Translations under genes and position numbers: made by a program
Part shown: positions 37,239 through 46,495 of the stretch, piece after piece
Layout: each line of letters begins with the position of its first letter
Position numbering within the stretch: position 1 is the stretch's first letter
NCBI GenBank assembly: GCA_022567155.1
Contig: JADFHN010000025.1
Location: forward strand, 1-47,781
Reading direction: 5' to 3'
Origin: Bacteroidota bacterium
GTDB taxonomy: Bacteria > Bacteroidota > Bacteroidia > Cytophagales > Cyclobacteriaceae
DNA length: 47,781 nucleotides
The notes under the pieces: generated by a model
The model's database searches: none
Told to the model about the DNA's origin: nothing
Seen by the model: the letters and a program-made list of their open reading frames with translations, nothing else

Positions 37239-37796
37239 ATGATTTACCCAATTGTAATGTTTGGTGATCCGGTTCTGAAGAAAAAAGCCAAAGTAATCGA
37301 GCCCGGGTCGATAGATGTGATATCGCTTGCAGAAGACATGTTTGAGACCATGTATGCTGCCAATGGTGTGGGGTTGGCTGCTCCTCAGATAGGGCAAAGT
37401 GTGCGATTATTTATTATTGACACCAGTCAGATGGATGATGAAGAGGTGGCAGATTTCAAACAGGTGTTTATCAACCCGGAAATGATATTCGAGAACGGAG
37501 AAGAATGGATTTTTGAAGAAGGATGCCTCAGTATTCCCAATATTCGTGAAGATGTGGAACGTAAGGATACCGTAAAGATCAAATATATGGATGAGCAGTG
37601 GGAAGAACATGAAGAAGTTTTTAGCGGTATTGTTGCACGCATCCTTCAGCATGAGTATGACCATATAAACGGCATACTGTTTACCGATCATCTTACGCCT
37701 TTGAAAAAACGGCTTCTTAAAGGAAAACTGAGTAATATAAGCAAAGGTAAGGTGGATATCTCTTACCTTATCATTGCCCCGCTGGCAAAAGTATAG
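37239..37796 (+). CDS. def: Peptide deformylase
   Basis: A 185-residue metal hydrolase that removes the formyl group from nascent proteins. All three motifs are seen: GVGLAAPQIG (motif 1), EGCLSIP (motif 2 with the metal-binding cysteine) and HEYDH (motif 3, the HExxH type with two histidines and the catalytic glutamate). Its length and motif order fit type I deformylase. It follows ruvX by 32 bp. Confidence 0.96.
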   Translation: MIYPIVMFGDPVLKKKAKVIEPGSIDVISLAEDMFETMYAANGVGLAAPQIGQSVRLFIIDTSQMDDEEVADFKQVFINPEMIFENGEEWIFEEGCLSIPNIREDVERKDTVKIKYMDEQWEEHEEVFSGIVARILQHEYDHINGILFTDHLTPLKKRLLKGKLSNISKGKVDISYLIIAPLAKV

Positions 37797-37904
37797 CTCT
37801 TTAATAACAGGTATTAAAAACTTAAAAGGCTTTTAACTCATTTACTTCTGAATAGAACCATTAATGGCTAAAATGGGCTTCATTAAACAGAAAACACAAA
37901 TCGG

Positions 37905-39044
37905 TTGATCAAATCCAAACTTCCGGATATCGGCACAACGATTTTTACAGTCATGTCAAAAATGGCTGATGAAGCTGGTGCTTTAAACTTATCACAGGGA
38001 TTTCCTGACTTTGAGGTTTCACGTGAACTCATTGCACATGTAAGTAAAGCCATGAAGCAGGGCCATAATCAATATGCCCCGATGCCGGGATTGCCTTTTC
38101 TGTGTAAAAGCATTGCAAATTCATTGATAGATACTTACAACTGGGATGGTAACAAAGATGCTGAAATCACTGTGACAGGAGGTGCTACCGAGGCATTATA
38201 TTCCTGTATCACTGCTTTTATACATCCAGGTGACGAAGTGCTTATTTTCGAACCGGCCTATGATTCGTATATTCCTGCTGTAAGGTTAAGCGGTGGCGTG
38301 CCCGTGCCTGTACAACTCAATCCTGAAAACTTTTCCGTGCAGTGGGACAAAATGGATGAAGCCATCTCTGAAAAGACAAAGATGATTATCATCAACACAC
38401 CGCACAACCCTACAGGATCGGTCTGGAGTAAGGCAGACATGGTAAAACTCGAACAGGTTGCCATAGAAAGAAATCTGCTGGTGCTTGCCGATGAGGTGTA
38501 CGACCGGATCATTTTTGACGGATTGCAACATGAAAGTGTTTTACGCTTTCCCGAACTGCGAAAACGAAGTATGGCTGTCTTTAGTTTCGGAAAGACTTTC
38601 CATGTTACAGGATGGAAAGTGGGATATGTCGTAGCCCCTGATTATCTTACCCGTGAGATACGAAAAGTACATCAGTTTCTGAATTTCAGTGTAAACACCC
38701 CGATACAGTTCGGACTTGCCACGTATCTTGCTGATAAAAAACATTATCAGAACCTCCACGTATTTTACGAAAAGAAAAGGGACCTTTTTTTGAAACGAAT
38801 AGCCGGTAGCCGCTTCAAACCAGTAAAATGTTCAGGTACCTACTTTCAGTTGCTCTCTTATGCAGCTATTTCTGAAAAAGATGAACGCACCATGGCCGAA
38901 TACCTGACAAAGGAATATAAAATTGCGTCAATTCCGGTGTCGCCGTTCTACTCCGATCAGCGGAATAACAGCATATTACGCTTCTGTTTTGCAAAGAAAG
39001 ATGAAACTATCGAAAAAGCTGCCGAAATACTATGCAGGATCTGA
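37905..39044 (+). CDS. Methionine-type aminotransferase (YbdL/KAT-like)
   Basis: A 379-residue fold-type I aminotransferase starting with TTG at 37905. The start is chosen because IKSKLPDIGTTIFTVMSKMADEAGALNLSQGFPDF matches the conserved N-terminus of YbdL and kynurenine/glutamine transaminases. The cofactor lysine is K230 in SFGKTFHVTGWKVGYV, and NTPHNPTGSVW and LADEVYDRIIF are further motifs. It probably uses methionine or glutamine with an alpha-keto acid. The next gene, an omega-amidase, begins within its last codons (39032-39044 overlap), which makes a transaminase/omega-amidase pathway likely. Confidence 0.88.
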   Translation: MIKSKLPDIGTTIFTVMSKMADEAGALNLSQGFPDFEVSRELIAHVSKAMKQGHNQYAPMPGLPFLCKSIANSLIDTYNWDGNKDAEITVTGGATEALYSCITAFIHPGDEVLIFEPAYDSYIPAVRLSGGVPVPVQLNPENFSVQWDKMDEAISEKTKMIIINTPHNPTGSVWSKADMVKLEQVAIERNLLVLADEVYDRIIFDGLQHESVLRFPELRKRSMAVFSFGKTFHVTGWKVGYVVAPDYLTREIRKVHQFLNFSVNTPIQFGLATYLADKKHYQNLHVFYEKKRDLFLKRIAGSRFKPVKCSGTYFQLLSYAAISEKDERTMAEYLTKEYKIASIPVSPFYSDQRNNSILRFCFAKKDETIEKAAEILCRI

Positions 39045-39817
39045 CGCTTTCTCTTGTTCAAACTGAGCTATTCTGGCACGATATCGATGCCAACCTGTCC
39101 ATGCTGGAAGAAAAAATAGCCGCCTTAGGTCAGGAAACAGATGTGATCATTCTTCCGGAAATGTTTTCAACGGGATTTACCATGGAAACCCGGGATATGG
39201 CTGAACCTTCACGAGGCAAAACGCTGCAATGGATGAAACGAATGTCATCTCAATCACATGCACTTATAATTGGCAGCTTCATTGTTAGCGAAAACGGAAA
39301 ATATTATAACCGGCTGCACTGTGTAATGCATGACGATGTGCGCACGTATGACAAAAGGCATCTGTTCAGAATGGCAGATGAACATCATTATTTTGATTAC
39401 GGTAAAACCCGGTTAATTGTGAACCGAAACGGCTGGCGTATTCTGCCCCTGGTATGTTATGACCTGCGGTTTCCGGTGTGGTCCAGAAATCGTACGATTG
39501 AAGACCGCCCCGAATATGATCTTGCCGTTTATATTGCCAACTGGCCTGCATTAAGAATTTCGGCCTGGGATGTATTGCTGAAGGCGCGGGCAGTAGAAAA
39601 CCTGGCCTATTGCGCGGGTGTAAACCGCACAGGTTTTGACGGCAACCACATTGAATATAACGGGCACTCAGGATGCTACGGGCCGAAAGGCGAATCCCAT
39701 TTGTATGCAGATGATCAATCCGGCGTTTTTTCGGTGACATTGAGCTACGATTCACTGCTGGATTATCGTAAAAAATTCCCGGCATTCCTTGATTCCGACC
39801 GGTATGTAATAGAATAA
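39032..39817 (+). CDS. Omega-amidase (nitrilase superfamily, YafV/Nit2-like)
   Basis: A 261-residue carbon-nitrogen hydrolase. The catalytic triad is E43 (LPEMFSTGFT), K108 (YDKRHLF) and C142 (LVCYDLRFPVW), as in YafV. It removes the amide from alpha-ketoglutaramate or alpha-ketosuccinamate, made when glutamine or asparagine donates its amino group to a keto acid. The gene overlaps the upstream aminotransferase by 13 bp, indicating translational coupling and shared function in methionine salvage by drawing the transamination forward. Confidence 0.9.
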   Translation: MQDLTLSLVQTELFWHDIDANLSMLEEKIAALGQETDVIILPEMFSTGFTMETRDMAEPSRGKTLQWMKRMSSQSHALIIGSFIVSENGKYYNRLHCVMHDDVRTYDKRHLFRMADEHHYFDYGKTRLIVNRNGWRILPLVCYDLRFPVWSRNRTIEDRPEYDLAVYIANWPALRISAWDVLLKARAVENLAYCAGVNRTGFDGNHIEYNGHSGCYGPKGESHLYADDQSGVFSVTLSYDSLLDYRKKFPAFLDSDRYVIE

Positions 39818-39914
39818 ATTACCGGCTGTAATAAACCGTATCCAATTACAAACATCATTTTTGACCGTTCCGTATTTGTTCTTACATTCACACCGGAAAA
39901 AATCAGACATTACC

Positions 39915-41294
39915 ATGAAAATCATTTTAAAAAATTTGTCTTCATTTATCATTGTACTTACGGCTGTATTCACAGATGCTGTCAGTCAGCAATTTGTGCC
40001 ACCGCAATCAGATCTGAGAATGTACGCCATTATTGATGCCGTATCTGCGGACAGGATTGAAGCCGACATCCGAAAACTGGCCGGATTTGGCACCCGGAAT
40101 ACACTTTCCGATACCGTTTCCGATACGCGGGGTATCGGCGCAGCACGGAGATGGATAAAACGTGAGTTTGAGAAAATATCAGGTGAATGCAACGGATGCC
40201 TGGAGGTATTCTATAACAAAGGGCTGGCTTTGGCAAGCGAAAGCAGGCGGATACCTGTGGATACGTGGATTGTGAATGTGGTTGCAATTCAGCGGGGCGC
40301 CAAATACCCCAACCGCTACATCATTATGTCAGGTGATATTGACTCGCGTGCTTCCAACAGTACAGACGGAATTACGGACGCGCCCGGGGCAAACGACAAC
40401 GCTTCCGGTATGGCCGGCACAATCGAGGCTGCTCGCATTTTAAGTAAATATAAATTTGAGTCCAGTATCGTATATCTAGGACTTTCAGGTGAAGAACAGG
40501 GACTGTTTGGAGGGAAGTATCTGGCTGAAAAAGCCAAATCTGAAAACTGGAATATTGTGGGAATACTTAATAATGATATGATCGGCAATATTGAAGGTGT
40601 CGACGGGGTTATTGATAATCAGACATTCCGGATATTCTCTGAACCCACTCCGGTGACAGAAACCGAACAACAGCGTCGTGGACGACGTTTTTTTGGGGGT
40701 GAGGTAGATGGGGTATCACGTCAGCTTGCACGGTATGTGGAGCAAATGACACGTACGTATATGCCATCAATGAACCCGATGATGATCTATCGTCTCGACC
40801 GGTTTGGCCGGGGAGGACATCACCGGCCTTTTAATGATGCCGGTTTTGCTGGGATCCGGATTATGGAAGCACATGAAAATTATACCCGGCAGCATCAGAA
40901 CATCCGTGAAGAAAACGGGATAAAATATGGAGATGTAGTTGAAGGTGTGAATTTTGAATATGCAGCAAAACTTACTGCTGTAAATGCCATTACACTGGCA
41001 GGAATAGCCTGGGCGCCACCACAACCCACCAATGTAAAAATCGGCGGTGCTGTACAACCCTCCACTACCCTGGAATGGGAAAAATTGGATGATCCTACGA
41101 TCGCAGGTTATAAAATATACTGGCGCGATACGACCTCCCCGCAATGGCAGTATTCGAAATTTGTGGGAAAAACAGGTTCTTATATACTGGAAAATGTGGT
41201 TATTGATAATTACCTTTTTGGGGTTGTCGCTGTCGGAATGGATGGAAATGAAAGCGTCGTGGTTTTTCCATCCGGACTAATCCCGAGAAATTGA
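39915..41294 (+). CDS. Exported M28-family peptidase with C-terminal fibronectin III domain
   Basis: A 459-residue protein with signal peptide (MKIILKNLSSFIIVLTAVFTDAVSQ). The M28 catalytic domain has D143 in IMSGDIDSR, D161 in GANDNASGMAG, E193-E194 in SGEEQGL and D221 in NNDMIGN. The first metal ligand, normally His in HxDS, is Asp here (D141), which is unusual. The C-terminal 90 residues (TNVKIGGAVQPSTTLEWEKL, then TIAGYKIYWR) form a fibronectin type III-like domain, which suggests surface binding. Start at 39915 is preferred to an upstream in-frame ATG at 39861, because the signal peptide begins there. Confidence 0.85.
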   Translation: MKIILKNLSSFIIVLTAVFTDAVSQQFVPPQSDLRMYAIIDAVSADRIEADIRKLAGFGTRNTLSDTVSDTRGIGAARRWIKREFEKISGECNGCLEVFYNKGLALASESRRIPVDTWIVNVVAIQRGAKYPNRYIIMSGDIDSRASNSTDGITDAPGANDNASGMAGTIEAARILSKYKFESSIVYLGLSGEEQGLFGGKYLAEKAKSENWNIVGILNNDMIGNIEGVDGVIDNQTFRIFSEPTPVTETEQQRRGRRFFGGEVDGVSRQLARYVEQMTRTYMPSMNPMMIYRLDRFGRGGHHRPFNDAGFAGIRIMEAHENYTRQHQNIREENGIKYGDVVEGVNFEYAAKLTAVNAITLAGIAWAPPQPTNVKIGGAVQPSTTLEWEKLDDPTIAGYKIYWRDTTSPQWQYSKFVGKTGSYILENVVIDNYLFGVVAVGMDGNESVVVFPSGLIPRN

Positions 41295-41385
41295 TATCAC
41301 ATCATTCAAATACAATTAGTTAAATCCTGGATGTGAACATTAGTCCGGAGGGCTTAAATTACTTGCTTTGTTAAAAAAATAAGTC

Positions 41386-42918
41386 ATGAATACCATGAAA
41401 ATTCCTTTTATCTCTCTCGTATTTATCCTACTGTCGAATATCACATTTGCTCAAACCACTTCTGAGTTGAAGGAATTTGATCGGTTTGTTAAGGCCGGTA
41501 TCGAAGCATGGGAGGTACCTGGCCTGGCGGTAAGTGTTGTCAAAGACGGGAAAGTGGTTTTTTCAGAAGTGTACGGAGTCAGAAACATTGAAACCGGTGA
41601 AAAAGTGAATACAGAAACTATGTTTGCCATCGGTTCAACCACCAAAGCGCTTACGGCATATTGCATTGCCCTGCTGGTAGATGAAGAAAAATTATCTTTT
41701 ACCGACAAAGTAATTGACCATTATCCCGGGTTTCAGCTTGCTGATCCGTACGTTACACGTGAACTGCAAATCCGTGACCTGCTTACCCACCGGGCGGGGT
41801 TAGCTAATGCTGACTATTTATGGGTTATGACCGATTTCACTTCAGAGGAACTTATTGCCCGCATGAAATATGCAAAGCCGGCGTACTCGTTTCGCTCTGA
41901 TTTTATTTACCAAAACATTATGTATGCCGTGGCAGGCGAAATTATACATCGTGTAAGTGGTAAACCCTGGTGGGAATTTATGCAGGAACGGATTTTTGAT
42001 CCGCTAAATATGAAGCATACCATTGCAAAAACCAGTTTACTGGACAAATCCGAAATCAGCAGCAACCATGTAACGCCTCATTATAAATCTGAAAATGGCG
42101 TTGAACCGATAGATTTCATGGTGGCAGACCAAATCGGGGCAGCAGGATCAATATGGTCTAGTATCGGTGATATGGCTAAATGGACTAAATTTCTACTCGA
42201 CAGTGCTAATATTGAAGGCAAAAGGCAACTTTCCAAAGAAATTTTCGAAGAACTGTTCAAGCCTCAGGCCATCATTTCCAAATCCAAATTCTATCCCACT
42301 GCAAAACTTACAAACCCCGACTGGACCACCTATGGTTACGGATGGTTTCAGCACGATTACATGGGGCGAATGGTTAATTTTCATACAGGAAGCCTGTCAG
42401 GTCTGATTGCAATCATCGGGTTATTGCATGAAGATAAGCTGGGTGTTTATGTGATGGGTAATGCAAACCATGCAGAACTCCGGCATGCGATCATGTACAA
42501 AGCGTTTGACCTGTTTGCAACAGGTGGAAACCGTGACTGGAATGAAGCCATACAAAAGCTTTATGAGCAAATACATGATGAGAATAGTAAAAAGAAGAAA
42601 AAGGAAGAAGCAAACCATAGTGAAGACGCCACACCTGCACATCCGTTAGTAAACTATACCGGGCGATACTCCAGCCCGATGTGGGGTGCAATGGATATCC
42701 TGCTCGAAAATGGCGACTTATACCTGCAATCCAGTCCGTCCGTTAAACTAAAACTAGGCCATTGGTATTATGATACATTTAAAACTATTTCTGATTCCCG
42801 TTTCCCCTGGCTAAATGACTTTGAGCTCACATTCAACACAGATGCACGCGGTAAGGTGGCTAATGCTGTTTTCTGGGGGTATCATTTCAAGAAGGTTGTT
42901 GAGGAAGAAAATAAATAA
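41386..42918 (+). CDS. Exported beta-lactamase-like serine hydrolase (class C/DUF3471)
   Basis: A 510-residue protein with a signal peptide (cleavage after FAQ, residue 23). The SxxK motif is S84-T-T-K87 in AIGSTTKAL, the YxN motif is Y175-Q-N177, and the third motif H333-T-G lies in NFHTGSLSGL, all at normal spacing for the AmpC/esterase/D-peptidase superfamily. The final 100 residues with HPLVNYTGRYSSPMWGAMDI are a DUF3471-type lipocalin-like domain. The substrate could be peptidoglycan peptides, D-amino acid peptides or esters; beta-lactam breakdown is not implied. Confidence 0.88.
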   Translation: MNTMKIPFISLVFILLSNITFAQTTSELKEFDRFVKAGIEAWEVPGLAVSVVKDGKVVFSEVYGVRNIETGEKVNTETMFAIGSTTKALTAYCIALLVDEEKLSFTDKVIDHYPGFQLADPYVTRELQIRDLLTHRAGLANADYLWVMTDFTSEELIARMKYAKPAYSFRSDFIYQNIMYAVAGEIIHRVSGKPWWEFMQERIFDPLNMKHTIAKTSLLDKSEISSNHVTPHYKSENGVEPIDFMVADQIGAAGSIWSSIGDMAKWTKFLLDSANIEGKRQLSKEIFEELFKPQAIISKSKFYPTAKLTNPDWTTYGYGWFQHDYMGRMVNFHTGSLSGLIAIIGLLHEDKLGVYVMGNANHAELRHAIMYKAFDLFATGGNRDWNEAIQKLYEQIHDENSKKKKKEEANHSEDATPAHPLVNYTGRYSSPMWGAMDILLENGDLYLQSSPSVKLKLGHWYYDTFKTISDSRFPWLNDFELTFNTDARGKVANAVFWGYHFKKVVEEENK

Positions 42919-42925
42919 AATAAGT

Positions 42926-43026
42926 AGCCACGAATTGCATTTGTGGCTTTCCGGTAAATAGATAGCAGGTATTTATTTTTTACAAATTAGGTTAGATTCT
43001 GAGTTGCCTCAGATTCAATCTGAGGC
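42926..43026. terminator. Two hairpins between convergent genes
   Basis: Nine-base stem AGCCACGAA (42926-42934) with TTTGTGGCT (42940-42948), one wobble pair, 8 bp after the hydrolase stop; then a perfect 21-base palindrome GCCTCAGATT-C-AATCTGAGGC (43006-43026). They lie between a plus-strand gene ending at 42918 and a minus-strand gene ending at 43074, so they probably work as terminators in both directions. Confidence 0.6.
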
Positions 43027-43073
43027 TACGAATCGTACCGGGTATTAATAAATTCATTATCAGATCAAACGGA

Positions 43074-44948
43074 TTATTCTTTCTGATGATATTCAATATG
43101 TCCTGAAAAAATTGTGATCCCTCTCAATGCTCCGTTACGGATTATATCGGCATAATTCACCTGGTTGTTTCCTGCCTGAGAAAACGCATCTTCCGATTCC
43201 CGGAACACCCTTTCGCAATCGCTAAAAGCCAGATATCCGGTTCTGATTTCTGATTCATCCTCAGAAAAATCTGCACCAATGATCAGTTGAAGCGCTTCCG
43301 GGGCTACAGACAAAATTCCTCCTTCGGCATCGAATACCGTATTATACACAATTTCCAGCTTGTTGAATGCGTCATAATCGTAGTATAAGATATCCTGGGC
43401 GATTACTTCGCCGCTCCAGAAACCCGCACTGCCGGCAGGAGGATTACCCCTGTTAAAGTCTCCAAGACTTTCATAAATCACATTTGATATCCGTGCTTTA
43501 TCACCCACAAGATAGTTGTGTTCGGGATCCCATTCGGAAATTTCTCTGAAGAGTTCTTCCATTTCCCAATCGGGAATTGAAATGCCTTCCATAAATTCTT
43601 CTCTGGAAAATGACCGGGTTAGGGATCTATCCCTGTATAAATTTGTAATTTCCCCATTCCGGATTGATTCAATCAAAATGGCTGAAATTTCCTTTCCGGG
43701 TTCGTTTAAAAATATATTTGCATCAGTATCCAGCATATATTCCACTGCACTGCGCATCGTGTAATATCCCTCCCAGGGATCTCCTGTAGGTATCGCGGTC
43801 GGGGTCAATAATTGCCCTGCAGAAAACGGATCGGTTTCTGTCAATTCCATTTCTGAAAAATAATTGCCCAATGCTGTTTCACTAATGTCCATAACAAAAT
43901 TTCCACTTATACTAAGCGTATCGTATTGCATATTATCTGCCGGCATTAACTTTCCTTCTGCCAAAGCCCGGCCATAGGTGGTAAAACCCTGAAAGGTGAC
44001 TTCAGACAATGGGGGAACTGTCAGCAGATCATCCCAATTAAATTCACCTAATTTTGTCGTTAAATAATAAATCTCCGCTTCAGATTCAGAACCGTTCTTT
44101 TCAAACGACACACTGAAATTCGCAGTAGCATATTCATCATTCCAGGGAATCTCACTTGTCCTGGCAGCTGTTTTCGTAAAGGGAATACGGCCTTCGGCTC
44201 CCATTCGGTAAACATCCTTTGCCATGGTACCGAAATTATTTGACATGGCGTTGTATATAAAAATCCTGCCCGTAAGCCATCCCCACTCCGGATATGCCTC
44301 CTGATACCAGGGTTTATTCATCATTTCGAGAACAGACAGGCAATCGTCAACCCTGAAGCTCATCAGGTAATACGTTTCCTCTAAAATTTCATCTTCATAT
44401 AGAAAATGCAAAAAGTTGTATTGTTTATGGATAGCCCCTGCATCATTCACACCAAGTGTATAATCTACATATACATTGGTCATCAAATCAGGATCAAGCA
44501 AAGAAGAAGGAGAAATCTCCCAGCTATCAACTCCTGCATCCGGACTGACCCCGGAATTGTCTGTTATACAACGGTATATTACTCCCCCGTAGTAAACTTC
44601 GTCATCAAAATAATACTCCAAACCGGAATCCCATTCATCTGTCCAGGACAATTGCTCCTGTTCCCGCTGTATGATGAGTCTGTTATCAGATTGCTGAAAA
44701 TTAACCGGTTTTATTTCTGCAAAGTTTATCATTTTGTAAGGTTCCAGATCACCTTCAATAACGGCATTTACCAAAACCAACGGAAGCGTATTCCCCGGGC
44801 GGTTAAAAGAATTATTCGCAGGATCCGCCAGATTACTTAGCTGAAAAATGCGAAGTTTGGAATTAACTTCTGTTATATCCTGTCCGAACAATGCATTACC
44901 TGCAAAACAAATTACCATCAAAATGATACTCAGGCTAATCTTTTTCAT
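43074..44948 (-). CDS. Unrecognised exported protein with two CBM5/12-like modules
   Basis: A 624-residue protein with a clear signal peptide (KKISLSIILMVICFAGNALFGQ). I do not recognise the whole. Two segments fit the carbohydrate-binding module 5/12 pattern of W-(x)n-Y-x-x-G/D-D-x-V-x-Y-x-G-x-x-Y-x-C: residues about 106-143 (EWDSGLEYYFDDEVYYGGVI) and about 473-512 (WDPEHNYLVGDKARISNVIY). Between them are helical stretches such as ILIESIRNGEITNLYRD and VNAVIEGDLEPYKM, which weakly recall PorN/GldN-type proteins of type IX secretion; this is an impression only. The start at 44948 is chosen over an ATG three codons upstream. Convergent to the hydrolase and without operon partners. Confidence 0.6.
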   Translation of the reverse strand: MKKISLSIILMVICFAGNALFGQDITEVNSKLRIFQLSNLADPANNSFNRPGNTLPLVLVNAVIEGDLEPYKMINFAEIKPVNFQQSDNRLIIQREQEQLSWTDEWDSGLEYYFDDEVYYGGVIYRCITDNSGVSPDAGVDSWEISPSSLLDPDLMTNVYVDYTLGVNDAGAIHKQYNFLHFLYEDEILEETYYLMSFRVDDCLSVLEMMNKPWYQEAYPEWGWLTGRIFIYNAMSNNFGTMAKDVYRMGAEGRIPFTKTAARTSEIPWNDEYATANFSVSFEKNGSESEAEIYYLTTKLGEFNWDDLLTVPPLSEVTFQGFTTYGRALAEGKLMPADNMQYDTLSISGNFVMDISETALGNYFSEMELTETDPFSAGQLLTPTAIPTGDPWEGYYTMRSAVEYMLDTDANIFLNEPGKEISAILIESIRNGEITNLYRDRSLTRSFSREEFMEGISIPDWEMEELFREISEWDPEHNYLVGDKARISNVIYESLGDFNRGNPPAGSAGFWSGEVIAQDILYYDYDAFNKLEIVYNTVFDAEGGILSVAPEALQLIIGADFSEDESEIRTGYLAFSDCERVFRESEDAFSQAGNNQVNYADIIRNGALRGITIFSGHIEYHQKE

Positions 44949-45033
44949 TATTAACATATTTACATTTAATCCCTGAAGTTATTGAAGAGCCGGAAGTATC
45001 ACAAGATAAAAAAAATTGTTTTACTTTTATACT

Positions 45034-45041
45034 TAAATTTG
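45034..45041 (+). promoter_or_regulatory. Promoter -7 box for tRNA-Gly
   Basis: TAAATTTG is an exact TAnnTTTG box, ending 6 bases before the mature tRNA 5' end at 45048. Such closeness fits a very short leader. Confidence 0.5.
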
Positions 45042-45047
45042 AAGTAA

Positions 45048-45120
45048 GCGGCAGTAGCTCAGTTGGTAGAGCATCAGCTTCCCAAGCTGAGGGTCGCGAG
45101 TTCGAGTCTCGTTTGCCGCT
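45048..45120 (+). tRNA. tRNA-Gly (anticodon CCC)
   Basis: Seventy-three bases fold as a complete cloverleaf. Acceptor GCGGCAG pairs with TTGCCGC (45113-45119); the anticodon stem TCAGC/GCTGA holds the loop TTCCCAA, giving anticodon CCC, which reads GGG (Gly). The T-arm GCGAG-TTCGAGT-CTCGT is intact. The discriminator base is T, as usual for glycine, and CCA is not encoded. Confidence 0.93.
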
Positions 45121-45190
45121 CAACATATCCATACAGTCTGCAATGGGCAGCCTGTACCTTTATTGCTGGTACCATTTATACAAAAAGACC

Positions 45191-46495
45191 ATGAAAAAAC
45201 TAACCATTTTGCTGATTGCTGTAATTTCACTTGCTTTCATTTCGAATGACAAACCTCTTGACATCAAGGAACTTGTTGATGCGGACCTGCCGTACCTTGT
45301 AAATTTTTATAAAACAAGACATCAAAACCCGGAAATCTCACTGCATGAAAAAGAAACTGCGAAAACACTTGCCGCAGAACTCAGGGAAATCGGTTTTGAA
45401 GTAACCGAAAATTTTGGCGGCTATGGTATCGTGGGCATACTCAAAAACGGTGAGGGTCCCACCATTTTGTACCGTACAGATATGGATGCGCTACCAATAA
45501 ATGAAAAAACAGAACTGGCTTATGCCAGTAAGCGTACTACTACGTATAATGGTGAACAGATTGGCACCATGCACGCGTGTGGTCATGACATGCATATGAC
45601 CACCTGGCTCGGCACGGCGCGGACGATGACAAAAATGAAGGAGCAATGGAAAGGTACGTTAATAATGATCGGGCAACCCGCTGAGGAGATCGGTGCCGGA
45701 GCCAGGCTTATGCTGAATGCCGGTCTCTACAGTCAATTCGGCGTACCTGACTATGGCATCGGCCTGCATAGCAGTCCCACCATTCCCGCCGGTCAGGTTG
45801 GGTTTGGCAAAGGATTTACTATGGCAAATACCGAAAGCATCGACATAAAAGTTTTTGGTATAGGCGCCCACGGTGCCTCGCCTCATATGTCGGTGGACCC
45901 GATAGTGATTGCCAGTATGATTGTAATGGACCTTCAGACTATTGTGAGCAGAAACCTGAAGCCTATCGAATCAGCGGTTATCACGGTAGGTGCGATAAAA
46001 GGAGGAATAAAACACAACATTATACCGGATGAAGTCACACTCAAACTAACGGTAAGAACCTATAAAGAAGAGGTACGTGTTATGATCCATAAAAGAATTA
46101 AGGAAATATCGCGGGGTATTGCGCTTGCCGCCGGATTATCTGAAGATAAATTGCCCGAGGTTACTATTCCACTCGAATTCACTCCTGCGAATTATAATAA
46201 TCCGGAGCTGGTGAACAGGCTGATTCAGTCGGCTCAGTCTGTCATTGGAAAAGAAAATGTAATCGATGCCGAAAAACAGATGGTGGGTGAAGATTTTTCG
46301 ATGTATGGCCAAACCGAAGAAAATGTGCCTACCGTGTTGTTCTGGCTTGGCACCGTGCCGGATGAAAGAATAAAATCCGGATTTTTGCCCGGGCTTCATT
46401 CCCCTTTTTATTATCCCGAACCGGCCCTGTCAATAGAAACAGGGGTCAGCGTAGTTACCCGGTCACTACTGGATCTTTTTAATCAACAAATCTGA
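45191..46495 (+). CDS. Exported M20-family amidohydrolase (hippurate hydrolase/IAA-amino acid hydrolase-like)
   Basis: A 434-residue metal hydrolase with a signal peptide (MKKLTILLIAVISLAFIS). Metal-site motifs are LYRTDMDALPI, HACGHDMHMTTWLG, QPAEEIGAGARLM (catalytic glutamate pair) and the last GEDFSMYGQ; the lid domain shows IGAHGASPHMSVDPIV. It splits acyl-amino acids or peptides outside the cytoplasm. Start at 45191 is preferred to 45113, which would lie within the tRNA-Gly gene. It ends in a 17-bp overlap with the convergent DUF6702-like gene. Confidence 0.88.
   Translation: MKKLTILLIAVISLAFISNDKPLDIKELVDADLPYLVNFYKTRHQNPEISLHEKETAKTLAAELREIGFEVTENFGGYGIVGILKNGEGPTILYRTDMDALPINEKTELAYASKRTTTYNGEQIGTMHACGHDMHMTTWLGTARTMTKMKEQWKGTLIMIGQPAEEIGAGARLMLNAGLYSQFGVPDYGIGLHSSPTIPAGQVGFGKGFTMANTESIDIKVFGIGAHGASPHMSVDPIVIASMIVMDLQTIVSRNLKPIESAVITVGAIKGGIKHNIIPDEVTLKLTVRTYKEEVRVMIHKRIKEISRGIALAAGLSEDKLPEVTIPLEFTPANYNNPELVNRLIQSAQSVIGKENVIDAEKQMVGEDFSMYGQTEENVPTVLFWLGTVPDERIKSGFLPGLHSPFYYPEPALSIETGVSVVTRSLLDLFNQQI

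Noticed and set aside
39861-39914. Upstream start of the M28 peptidase
   Set aside because: The extra 18 residues come before a clear signal peptide and look like untranslated leader.
45113-45190. Upstream extension of the M20 amidohydrolase
   Set aside because: The extension starts inside tRNA-Gly, and a typical signal peptide begins at 45191.
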